Shown here piece by piece: positions 14,932 to 27,800 of a DNA stretch of 64,000 nt; position 1 is the first letter of the stretch; each line of letters opens with the position of its first letter. The notes under the pieces were generated by a model. It was not told the DNA's origin and made no database searches. It was given only the letters and a program-made list of their open reading frames with translations. The position numbers and the translations under genes were made by a program. Source of the stretch: Channallabes apus. Taxonomy: Eukaryota > Chordata > Actinopteri > Siluriformes > Clariidae. The stretch is from NCBI GenBank assembly GCA_030522415.1, contig CM060121.1:26879412-26943411 (forward strand), in the 5' to 3' direction.

Positions 14932-17558
14932 AGAATTGCGCTGATCGTTGCCAGACTGCAGTCAGGTTTCTGTCTGGTCTAGAAGCTGCTTGTATTGAGT
15001 ATCAGACTGTTGGATAGTGGTTCAGTTCACATGGCTCTTGGTATTAAATCTGAACCGAAACCTTTAGGCCTCTGACGGACGGGTCGAACTGCCAGCAGGT
15101 CTGATAAGACAAGATCTCTCTCTGCATCGCTGCTGCTCAGGATGGAGGTGAGGAACAATGAGGGGTCTGTTTACGCAGTAAGCAATCATGACTGAGTGAT
15201 AATCTCAGGAGCGGAGAATCACTCATGACATCATCGAAGGTTCATCTGCTCACCAAAAGTCCAGGATCGTCACATCACGCCGCGTGTTCTCCTAGGTTAA
15301 AACTATCAAGTATGTTTCTATCTTTGTTTAAAAACATAATCCTTTCTTTATACTGGTCTAATTTAAGGAATTCAGGCTTTCATATAGTGTGAAGTCATTC
15401 AGACCTTTAATGCTCCCAGGCTGTTTCCCACATCGCTGTTTATCTCACATGATATTTTGCGTCATTGAAAAATCAACGGCGGTTGAAAATGTCAGGTCTG
15501 CAATCAATGCGGATCGTCGCAGAGGGAAGTTTAAAACTACCGCCGAACCAGAAATGTCACAGTCTGATCTTTCTCCATGATTACATCGTGAATGTTTAGT
15601 TAATGATTTTGTCCATTTTTTTTTTTCTTTCAAACCAAAAAACAACATCGCGCTAGTTTGTTCCATCAGAAGTCACAGCTCTGAATAGTGAAGCTGCCTA
15701 GTGACGCTGGAAGACCAAATCGATTACGCAGTTTAATCCATCTTTTGTTGTTCGATTCGTTGAATCGATGAGTCAGTTTCAGAATTGATTCACGCTTCTG
15801 TTTTATTATACAGTGGAACCTCGGCATACAAAGTTTTCTGCCTATGTGGTGTGTGTGTTGGGGGTCATTTGGTGGTGATCAAATGTTCTCACAGACATCT
15901 GTCAGGTCCTCGAAAAGAAAACTGCAATCATTTCTTTTTATGCAAAAAACATGCATCTACTTTAAAAATTGCATACTGAGGTTAAGGTTTAGATGTTTCG
16001 AAGTTGCTGTGTTAATAGTATAGTCCGCAGAAAGTCCTTACAAGGTGAGAAAGACAAATATGAGTGTGTGTAATCATGACGATTTATGGCTGATAGGTCA
16101 GAGGCCATGGCAGTTGTTCCTGTGAACATTCCGCGAGTGGAACACCAGATCCTTGAAAAACGATGGATTACTTGTCGATAGCTTGGAAATCTGTCTATGT
16201 ACAGTACACACAATCATTCTCCATCACCACTTGACCATTATGAAACTCAACTGGGAGTTCTTGCCACCTCCCCTGTACTGTCTTGACCTCACTCCAAGCC
16301 ATTTCCACATGTTTGGGTCATTAAAGGAACTCCTGGGAGGCCAGCGTTTCAGACATGAAGCAGGTAGTCTGAAGATGACTTTGGCGTTACTGAAAAAACT
16401 TTGAACCTTGATGGTATCCAAGCACTAGTGAAACACTGGGATAAGTGCATGAGTGTACCTACTGTATAGCAGGGGATTATATAGAGAAATCACAAATCTC
16501 TGTTTATATACAGTAAAACCTCGGATTACGAGTAATGCGGTTTACGAGTGTTCCGCAAGACAAGTATCGTGTACCGAATATCCTGTATCACGAATGCGCT
16601 TCTTGATTTGACGCCGAGCGTCACGTGATCACAACTGAGCCAACGGTTTTTCTCTCTCTTGCGCTGCGGGTAATCATCTCCCCTGCTAGGTCTTAGTGCT
16701 CGTCTCTTACTGGTATAATCAACATCCGTGTGTGTGTGTGTGTGTATGTGTGTTTTTCTTTCTCTTGCGCTGTGGAGTGTGTGTGTTATGTGTGTGTGTG
16801 TGTGCGCGCGCGTAATTTGACACCGTGCCGGTTCACACACTCTCTCTCTCTCGCCTTTAATGTGTGTGTGTGTGCTTGTGTGCCACACACACACACATAA
16901 CACACATACTCCGCAGCGCAAGAGAGAGAACAACACACACACAGCACCTGTGCGCATAAATGGAAACACTTATCTGTCGGGATTTTTTATTTTTTTTTTT
17001 AAGGTAAAGTGCAGATTAATTTGTTTTATTTTTACTTTATATTTTGTGTTAATTATTTTTATGTATTTATTTTTTTGGGCTGTGGAGCGAATAAGTTGAA
17101 TTTCCATTATTTCCTATGGGAAATTTTGCTTTGATTTACGAGTGTTTTGGAATACGAGCCTGCTTCCGGAACGAATTATGCTCGTAATCTAAGGTTCCAC
17201 TGTATTTCGTTGCTCTCTTTTTCGCTGGCTGGAGTAGAGATGGAGAATTCTTGACTGTGGCTTCAGTCACATCTGTTAAGAGAAGAGTGAATTTAAAAGG
17301 CCACTGTTTAAGTCTCAGAGCGTGTATAGCTGATGCATTATGCAGTGCTTACTCACATGAACTATATTAGGCCAGCAACTTGCTCTGAAGGATGGAACAC
17401 ACACACGCAAACACACACACACACACATATGCACACACACAAGCAGGCCAGCAGTCAGGGTGATGCATGAGTTTCACCTTCAGGCAGTAGATGTAGACAG
17501 ACAAAGCGAATCAGAGACAATAGAACTCGAGCTCGTGATTGAGGGAGCTGTCTCAAGT

Positions 17559-17615
<57 letters not shown>

Positions 17616-19779
17616 TCTCTCAGCCCTCAAAAGAAATGCATTCAAGTCAGGGTTAAATGGAATGACATATGTGGTCAGTGATCCACAGAAAAATATTATG
17701 CAAAACAAACATTTTAACCAGTAAATACATTCTTAATCGGTTAAATTCTTAAAGAGCAATTAATTGGTCAGTGTTTAACCGTTAGCATTCTGAGTCATTG
17801 GTGTTTAATTGGATTTAAAGTTATCATAGTCCTTACATTTACATGTACTTTCTTACATTTGGGATCTTCTTTGTCTTTCAGCTGTTCCCTTTCAGGGGTC
17901 ACCACAGCGAATCATCTGCCTCCATCTAACCCTATCCTCTGCATCCTCTTTTCTCACACCAACTAACTTCATGTCCTCTCTCACTGCATCCATAAATCTC
18001 CTCTTTGGTCTTCCTCTAGACCTCCTGCCTGGCAGTTCCAACCTCAGCATCCTTCTACCGATAAGTTCACCATCTCTCCTCTGAACATGTCCAAACCACC
18101 TCAATCTGGCCTCTCTGACTTTATCTCCAAAACATCTAACATGGGTTGTCCCTCTGATGAACTCATTCTTGATCCTATCAATCCTTGTCACTCCAAAGGA
18201 GAACCTCAACATCTTGAGCTCTGCTACCTCCAGCTCTGCCTCCTGTCTTTTCTTCAGTGCCACTGTCTCTAAGCTGTAGAGCATCGCTGGTCTCACCACT
18301 GTCCTGTACACCTTTCCTTCCATTCTCGCTGATGCTCTTTTATCGCACAACACACCTGAAACTTTTCTCCACCCATTCCAACCTGCCTGTACCCTCCTCT
18401 TCACCTCCTTTCCACACTCTCCGTTGCTCTGGACCGTTGTACCCTTCTTTACCTCTGCTCCCTGTATCCTCACCGTTCCTCTTGGGTTCTTCTCATTCAC
18501 ACACATGTATTCCGTCTTGCTGCGGCTAACCTTCATCCCTCTGCTTTCCAGAGCGTACCTCCATCTCTCCAAATTTTCTTCCACCTGTTTCCTGCTCTCG
18601 CTACAAAGCACAATGTCATCTGCAAACATCATAGTCCATGGAGACTCCTGTCTAACCTCATCTGTTATCCTCTCCATCACCAGAGCAAACAAAAAGGGGC
18701 TTAGAGCCGATCCTTGATGCACATTTGGGATCGATTTTGTTTATTTCCTTCTGAAAAACAATTTTCTTTTAATTGAGGTAGACTCTGCATCTTGTATCTT
18801 GGGTCCCAGTTCATTGCAGGGCACACAAGCACACACACACACACACACACACATGCTCCGAGGCAGTTTGTAAGCATGGGTCTTTCCCTTGTTGGAGAAA
18901 AATTGGAGTACCAAGAGGAAACCCACCAAACATACCCAGCAAACTCCACACAGACCCAAGGCGGGAATCGAACCCTCGACTCTGGAGGTGCAGGAAATCC
19001 CGCATATCCAGCTTCGTCTCTATATCTTTGGATGTACTGGTTTTTGCCTAGATGCTAGAACTCAGAACTCATGTTCAGAAAAAGAGATCCAAAGACAACT
19101 GTTCTAACCATGCAGAGTTTGTACAAAAGATGTCATTGTAAAATGGAAAAAGGCCAATCAGGCAATAAAAAATAAAGAAATAAAATGAAAAATTGGAAAA
19201 TAAATCCATCCTTCCAAAGTGATTTTGCTGACCGATGATTGGTTTTACGCAAGCTGTCATCGCCGTAGGTTACAGCTGAAGACCTCAACTTCTGACAACC
19301 TATTGGCAACACCAATCAGCCTTCACTGCATGTCTTTGGACTGTGGGAGGAAACCGAAGTACCCAAAGAAACCCAAAGACCAGGGGTGTCAGAGGAAACT
19401 GCCACGATGCCGAAATGATCCGAATTTCTAGTGCAATATTGCAACATACACATTGTGCGTGTATGTACAGTATGTGTGTGTGTGTTAGTATTAGTCTTGT
19501 AGACGAAGGGCAGCTAATCGGTCTGGAGGCAGCGCTGGGCTCTGGGGAGTGTTTATGGCGTTACACGGGTGATGGCAGGACCCGGGGCCGGTAATGAAGT
19601 CGCGCAGATGTGCGTGTGGAGATGAATGTCTTTAACTGACTGCTGTTATTCAGCATGACGCATGAGACTTATTTAAAACAATTACACCCCGTCACTGCCA
19701 AACCCCCTGCATTCTGATAAAGAGTGATGGCGTTCGCATACGCAGCACATGCCAGAGAGAGAGAGCGACAGAGAGAGAG

Positions 19780-19818
<39 letters not shown>

Positions 19819-20094
19819 TTCAATGACAGGATGACCTTCAATGACTTTCATCTTAATTTATTTTGCTCATACTTAGATACAAAGTCTTTTTTTTTAAGTA
19901 CGGTATGCGTCTGTCTGTCTGTCTGTCTGTCTGTCTGTAAGCCACTGCTGAGTTGTTTATGTACATCATGATCCTGAGATCCACATCCGCACCCCGTGTC
20001 TCCATCACACAGTAAAAGACTTCATTTAAGCAGGAAATAAACAGCACTGAAATCACGTCACACTCTCCAACCTGTTAAGTTGCTCTGATTGAGT

Positions 20095-20165
<71 letters not shown>

Positions 20166-20276
20166 GTGTAAATGTGTGTATATGAGGCAGCATTGCTCTT
20201 TTTCTGATTCACTGCTGGAGAAAAAAAATGATCAGCGCGGCACATGTTCAGCATGATTTAACTGCTACGACGCGCA

Positions 20277-20324
<48 letters not shown>

Positions 20325-20498
20325 ACTCTGTCAGATTGACACAGATAAAAACACTGCATGCGCCTTCTGCATCTCTTCTGCTGTTCTTTTGCTTTTTTCT
20401 GTCTCTCATTTTTTTTCTATTCTTGTTTCCTTTAGTTTTTTCTTTTTTTCTTCATATTTTTAAAGCATTTATGATTTTACACTCATTTTTCTTCTTTC

Positions 20499-20551
<53 letters not shown>

Positions 20552-21405
20552 GTTCTTATCTTTACTTTCCCTTTTTAACGCTCTACACTGTTTCCTTTTT
20601 CATTATTCTCCTTTAATCGTATGTTTTTGTTTTGTTCTTTTTTTTATTTCATGTTTTATTTGATCTTTTCTTTCATTTTTTTTTCTTTTTCTTCCTTATC
20701 TTTAGCAAAATACTTATACTTATTAATTTTCTTTTTCTTTCTTTTTTTTTCTTTTGCCTTAATTCACTTTCTCTATTTTGTGTTTTTCCTTTTGTACAGT
20801 TCTTTTATGGTTTGAAATTTCTTTTTTTTTGTCCATATGTGCCTTTTGTTGTTTAGTTTAGTTTAAAAAAAATATTTTTCAGGTTTACTTTTTTTTTTTT
20901 TTGCTTTTTCTAGCCATGTACTTTTCATTTCCTGTTCCCTTTTTTCTCTTTTTCTTTACCATTTCTTTATTTTCTTTCTATTTTTTTCACTTTTGTACAT
21001 GTTTCCTTTTTCCTTTTTTCCCTTTATCAATGAACTTGTATTTTTCATTATTGTTTCTAATTTTTTCCCCTTTTGTACTTTTCTTTTTTTGCATTTCTGT
21101 CCCATTTATTGCCTTGTTTATTGTTTATTATGTATTTTTCCTTCCTTTTCATATTTCATATTTTTTCTTGTTTCTTGTGTGTACATGTATATGCCTTTTA
21201 TGCCTTTTTCTTGTTTTTCTAGCTTTGTTGAGTTTTTTTATAATATTAATATTATTATTTTATTTTATCTTTTGAAACTTTTTTCCCTGATTTCCTTCCT
21301 TTTTTACTTTTATTCTATTGTCTGTGGTTTTGATGTTTGTTTTTCTTTCTATTCTTTCACCTTTCAGTTTTCTTTTTCTTCCCGATTGCTTATCTTTCCC
21401 TCTGG

Positions 21406-21474
<69 letters not shown>

Positions 21475-21686
21475 ACTACTGATCTCCATTGGTATTGTGT
21501 GATAATGAAGTGGTGTGTTATAATCTGATCATTACACAGAGCTGCTCTTCTTTATCGTTTAGACATTAGTGGTTGCGTTCTAATCCTCACACACATACAC
21601 ACACACACACACACTTTCTCTCTCTCTCTCCTTCAGTCCTTCTCCCTGGAGGAAACAGAGTAATTTATCACTGTATAGCCTTAAGG

Positions 21687-21721
<35 letters not shown>

Positions 21722-21846
21722 CATACACACACACACACATGCACACGCTCAGCAGGCCCTAGGTTTTATTGTTCCCTTGTGGCAGATGGGCTGGCCGCTC
21801 TGCACCACTGGTTTTGATAGTGCCTCACTGTCTTCCCTTTCTCCCT

Positions 21847-21890
<44 letters not shown>

Positions 21891-24800
21891 ACTCACTCAC
21901 GCAAACACTTACTGGAGTGTGTAGAAGTGTGTTGCTCACAGCTTTGTGGTCGTATTTATCGATCCCATTGGTGACCTGTTATTGAAAAGACTTTAAGCTG
22001 TGTGCACGTGTTTGAGTGTGTGTGTGTGTGTGTGTGTGAGACCTGTGCCATGATTGCATGTCGCCGTTAGGTCGGAGAAATCTCCTCGATCGTTTGGTCG
22101 ACTGCAGAGCCTGTTCTGGCTTCAGATGGTATCGTTTAATGGAGCCGTTCGTCTCCCGCTGCAGCTCCTCCCACTGCAGACCGACTCACTTACACACCGC
22201 GTGATTGCAGCGTGTCACATACTGTACATGATGAGCGCAATGTTTGTGTCTTTGTTGCACCGTTTCCCATAACCCCCCCCCCCCCCCCCAACTCGCTCGG
22301 TGCTGCATTAGTGAGATTATTTTCAACACGATGAATTCCGCAGCTCTGATAGATGCAGGAGTTACAGTAGCTCACAAAACGTCAGGAACGAGTGAGAGTA
22401 AAACTTACATCGTTTCAGATTTACATCATACTGTACTGTATGGCCAACGTGTCCACCATAATGCTGGACGGGGCTCCGAATAGGGAGAATATGTAAAAGG
22501 TTTGTGAGATCTCGCAAAACCGTAAGGGTCTAATACTGTACACTCAAGCACTTTTGCAATTCTTAGAAAAAATAACAGTTCCATTAAAAAAATTACATGA
22601 AAAAAATTCAACATTAAATACATTTTATACAGTAACAATCAAAAGTTTCGACATTCTATTTCAGTGCTTTTTTTTTTTTTTTTTTTTGTAATTTATTTTC
22701 TACATTTTCGAACAATACTCAATATTTCCAAACTGTTAAATAACACATCTGGAATTAGATAATTAAGTAACAGCAAGAGTCAGTTGATATTTTAAGACAT
22801 GAAGGTCAGCTGTTCTGGATCAGTTCTTCATCCACGGAATTAGAAGGTGTGTCCAAACTTTTGACTGGGAGTGTACCACCACTGCATTAAAAAAATACAA
22901 CCATTACCTCAACACAGTCAAAATAACACAGATGAACTATTTCTAATTCCTACCACTGTTAAAAAAATTTTTTTTTCCCAACTTATTCTAGTTAGTCAGA
23001 ACGATCGCTGGGGCAGCCAGAATACGGCCCCACTGGAGCAGATAGGGTTATGGTCCCTGCTCAAGGCTTCGACGGTAGCAACGTGGCGGTTCTGGGGCTT
23101 GGACCTTTCAACCCAATGCCTTAACCGTTTGAGCCAGCACTACCCCTGTTTTGAAGTCATGTGACTACTATAACCTCAGTCGCAAACAGAAGAACAGGAC
23201 CGTTAACTGACATTACTGGCTACTATGTATTTTCATTGATCATTACCTTCAAGGTGTATTTCGGAGCTAAAATAATAAAAGAAGGAGATTATCTGATTTA
23301 CTTATCGGATTACCAGATGTTTAGATAAAAGAGCGATCTAGCATTTTATAGCTTCTGTTCTGCGAATTATTTCCATTTGCAGTATGTTACAGTAGTGTGG
23401 ACCTTATCATTTAAAAGAGAAACGAGCATATGAAAATGGATAGGATATTAATTTGCAGGAATTTGATTTTACCATGATTACCTCAGATGGTGTACAAGCA
23501 GGTGAATCTTCCTGGAGTTGGTGGCTTTTTATCAGAGGTGGAAATACAATTTTGTACTCAAGTACAAGTACTGTTACTTCAGTGAAATTTTGCTTAAGTA
23601 CAAGTAAAGTTACCCTTATAAAAATCTACTCAAGTAAAAGTAAAAATTAGCTCATAAAAATTTTTATTTATTTATTTTTTTTTTTAACAGCGGGGGTGGG
23701 ATGAGGCATTCTAGCGTAGTTCAAAAAAGATGATCAGATACAAATCTCAAACTAGTTGCTTTTAACTGAAGGAACACCTTTGCATAATAAAGCTGTTGTC
23801 TTTCAAGGGCTTGAAAATTAAAGTGGTCACTTAAATATGGTGTTACGTCCCAGTCTAGGGCCATACAGCAAAAGAATGGATCAGGGTTCTATTTTAAACT
23901 GTATGGAAATGGTGGTATATGGCAGAAAGAACTAGATCCAATCATTAACTGATGAAATAATGAGGTTTGCATATACAAAAATATATATGAGGAGGATCAG
24001 ATTCAGGATGGACCCAGGCCAAAATAATAAACAAAAAATTTAATTTATATTTATTAGCTAGATTACCTGCAAAAAAAAACCCACAAACAAAAATACAGGT
24101 ACTTTCCCGGACTCCCTAAACCAAAACCAGTGAATAAATTCCCTCTTCCCAAAATAAATGGCAGCCACGCCCGTACTACTAGTGAGTGCACAAACAGACA
24201 GTGAAATATATATCTACAAATATATACAAAGACCAACCAAAAGGCACAAAGCAATAATCAAAGTCAATGGGAGGCAAGAAGTCAAAACCGGAATACACAA
24301 CCAAATATCAAAACACCAAAATCACAACCTCTTTCCTCTTTCCGGCGTCTCTCGTCAGTTTATATATGGTCGCGCATGTCGATGACGTCACTCTCAGGGC
24401 GGAAGCGACCGTGTGGAAGGTCAGGTATCTGCCGATGTGGGGACAGTCAGAAAACCTGGAGTGGAGTCTGGAGCGGCGCGCGCCCAAGGACATGATACAC
24501 ACACGCGAGCGTAATGAAGCATAATATTTGTATTATTTTAGCATTTTTTATTAATTTTTTTACTCAGTAGCGAATATGATTTAAAATGTAGCGAATTACA
24601 ATACTTCAAACTAAACGTACTTAAGTAAAAGTAAAATTACAGATTTTAAAAACTTCTTTAAAAAGTAGAAATACACAAAAAAAGCTACTCAATTACAGTA
24701 ACGCGAGTAAATGTCATTCGTTACTTTCCACCTCTGCTTTTTATAGTGTTAGCATGTGCATTAGCTCATCCAGTTACAGTATGTTCTAGACGATGCTTTG

Positions 24801-27800
24801 GAATATGCTGTGCTTTATGCTTCGTAAAATGATATGCGGGTACCATCAGCTAGTACAGACATTGTACACTTCCTGATCAATAGCTAGCTAATTATTTTGT
24901 GGTGGAATCCCAAATAGCGTGAAATGGAAAGCTTGCGCACTACAGTATGTAGGGTGTACAATCCCCTTGTTCTTCACACCAAATAGTGCCTTGATGAGGG
25001 GTTAAAGAGGGATTTGTGGGATTCCGAAGCAGTTAGTAATGAGACACAGTGTTGTTTAAGGTGACATGACATTAACAGATGTGTTTTCTTGCTAAAAGTG
25101 GCTATAGACTCCTGCTTGGCTAGTTGTATACAGGTATAGTATGTGGGTTTTGACATTAGCATTCGCTAAGTAATGCCTCTTTTACTGTTTAGAAGTGGCA
25201 GGATCTTGTTGGACAGACGTCGTGATGTCAGGTGCAAAAGGGCAATACTTTATACAGTCAGGTCCATAAATATTGGGAAGCAAATATCTTTTTTTTGCCA
25301 TTTTGCCTCTACTACACTGAATTTGAAATGGAGCATTCAAGATATGAGAGAATCCACAACTTTCAGCTTTAATTTAAAGGGTTCGACATAAAGCCCTTTT
25401 TCATACACACACACCCATAAATAATGGAACAAATGGTTGGCAAGCAGTTCCCTGGTTCCTCCATGACTAATCAGGCAGTTAAAAGGCCTGGAGGTGGTTC
25501 TGAGGGTTAGATTTACATTTGGTTGCTGTTCACTCGAACCCTGAACATGATTTTCAAAGAGGTGTATATTCAAGTGAAGGAGGCCATCATTAGGCTTAAA
25601 AAAAATGTAAAAAAAAAAATAATAATAATCCCATCAGAGAGATGGCAAAAAAATGGGGAGTGGCGTTGTGTCAAGAAGGGCATCTAGTGTTACACCTGTG
25701 CCAAGTTGGGTGTGGATTGGATGGTCCGCTATAGAGACCCGATTGACGGGAGCAGCCAAAAGAAAGTTATTTATTGAGTATAAAAATGCTAATTGCTATG
25801 GAGTAGGCGGCGCGGTGGTGTAGTGGTTAGCACTGTCGCCTTGCACCTCCAGGGTCTGGTTTCGATTCCCCGGCCAGGCTCGATTCCCGTCTCTGTGTGC
25901 ATGGAGTTTGCATGTTCTCCCCGTGCTTGGTGGGTTTCCTCCGGGTACTCCGGTTTCCTCCCACAGTCCAAAGATATGCAGGTTAGGCTAATTGGCGTTC
26001 CCAAATTGCCCGTAGTGTGTGATTGGGTGTGTGAGTGTGTGTATGTGTGTGTGCCCTGCGATGGATTGGCACCCTGTCCAGGGTGTACCCCGCCTAGTGC
26101 CCGAAGTCTCCTGGGATAGGCTCCAGGTCCCCCGCGACCCTGAACACAGGATTAAGCGGTATAGAAAATGAATGAATGAATGCTATGGAGTATCTAGCTT
26201 TATCACTATCTTTCATCATTAGTTTACACATATTGTCATTTTGCCAAGCAAATATGTCACTTGTTTGCCTTCTTGTAAATGAAAAAGAGGGAAAAAAAAG
26301 CACAAATCCCTTTTGAACACGGCATTTAATAAAGATCATGAATGCAACTAGAGTGGCAAGGATGTTGTCATGGTGACCAACTGATTCCGTTCTGCAAACT
26401 CTTTCCAAAATGGAGGATTTGATAGGCATGTCGGCGTTCTCACATAATCACACCCCCTCCAGTGTAACCCCGAGTGATACACAGAAGCTCATTGAGGCGG
26501 CTGAGCTTAAGTGCAGTTTTTTAAGGCACAAACTTGCATATGCGAGAGTGTGTGTGTGTAAGTGTGTGTCCTGTTTTCTAATGCCAGGTCAGGCTGAGCT
26601 CAGTCAGGCATGAAATCAGGCTGCAGGAGGACGCTGTCACAGACAGACAGGGACAGACACGTGCAAACGGACATAATGGAGGATGCACCAAGGAACACGG
26701 CTCTCAAATGTCTTATTGGTTTTAATTTAACACCCTGCGTTGGTCTTCTTATACCACTAAATCATACCGTTCTTTTTTTTTTTGTTAAGAAACAACAAAT
26801 AATGCTTTATATTTGCATATAAAAGTATTGAAAGTTAATTTATAATGCTTTTTGTGATGTGAAAAATAGTAGCTTACAAATAGGCAAAATTTTATATTTC
26901 ATGTGGAATAAATATAAAATAAATGATAAATAATGGCCCTGCGAGAAAGAGAAAGGATGATTCAGTTATTTTCTTTAATTCGTTTTGCATTCTTTTGTAT
27001 CTGTATTTCAGATTATGTACATTATTTAATCATATTAATCATCATTAGAAAGAAACTAAACTAAAAAAGTACATCTGGTCCAGCTACTGTACAACATAGT
27101 TAAAGCTACATATGAATACCAAAGTCTTGAGCCAACCTTTATTTCTTCATATTTTGCCTCCAAAGAGCCAGACTTTCTTGCATCTTTAATGTAGTCTTGA
27201 GGAATATTTAATGTAGTCTTGAGGAATATTTAATGTAGTCTTGAGGAATATTTAATGTAGTCTTGAGGAATATTTAATGTAGTCTTGAGGAATATTTCTC
27301 CTGGCTTCCCGAAGAAGTTTTTCACTCCAGCCCCTGTTTTTCTTAAGTATTTTAAAAAAGGGCTTGAACCAGTGAGGAACAGGTGCAGATGATGAGAGAT
27401 GATCGGGCCGGTGATTAGTACTGTATACTGCTGATGCTGAATGCCGAGTGGTCGGAACAGACGAGAGGGGAAATGAGGTCGCTGCTGAGGTTGTTACATG
27501 AACAACAATCGGATGTTTTGACATTTCCAGCCGGTAAAACATTTGTTCCAAGTTCTTTAATTTAATCTATATAATTTAGCTTAATATTTGTTGGCCTTTC
27601 GGCTGCTCCCGGCAAGGGGTCGCCATAGCGGAATATCCGGTCCGCACGACAACTAGGCACAGGTTTTACACCGGATGCCCTTCTTGACTCAACCCTCCCA
27701 TTTCATCCGGGCTTGGGACCGGCCCTGCATCCAGTGGCTGGGGGGTTTGGATACTGGCTGGGTATCGAACCCGGGCCTTCTGCATGGCGGGAGAAACACC

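Noticed and set aside
17892..18722. A 276-codon frame that could be taken for a host gene
   Set aside because: It contains a reverse transcriptase FADD box and RTE-type C-terminal blocks and lacks the rest of the element, so it is a LINE fragment.
20901..21502. Phe-rich frames of 124-169 codons that resemble membrane proteins
   Set aside because: Caused by T-rich low-complexity DNA ending in a TG microsatellite.
25806..25880. A tRNA-like sequence with box A and box B
   Set aside because: It is the head of a SINE-like repeat with a long common body and target duplications; the acceptor stem does not form. The same applies to the heads at 27591-27823, 32868-33280 and 35297.
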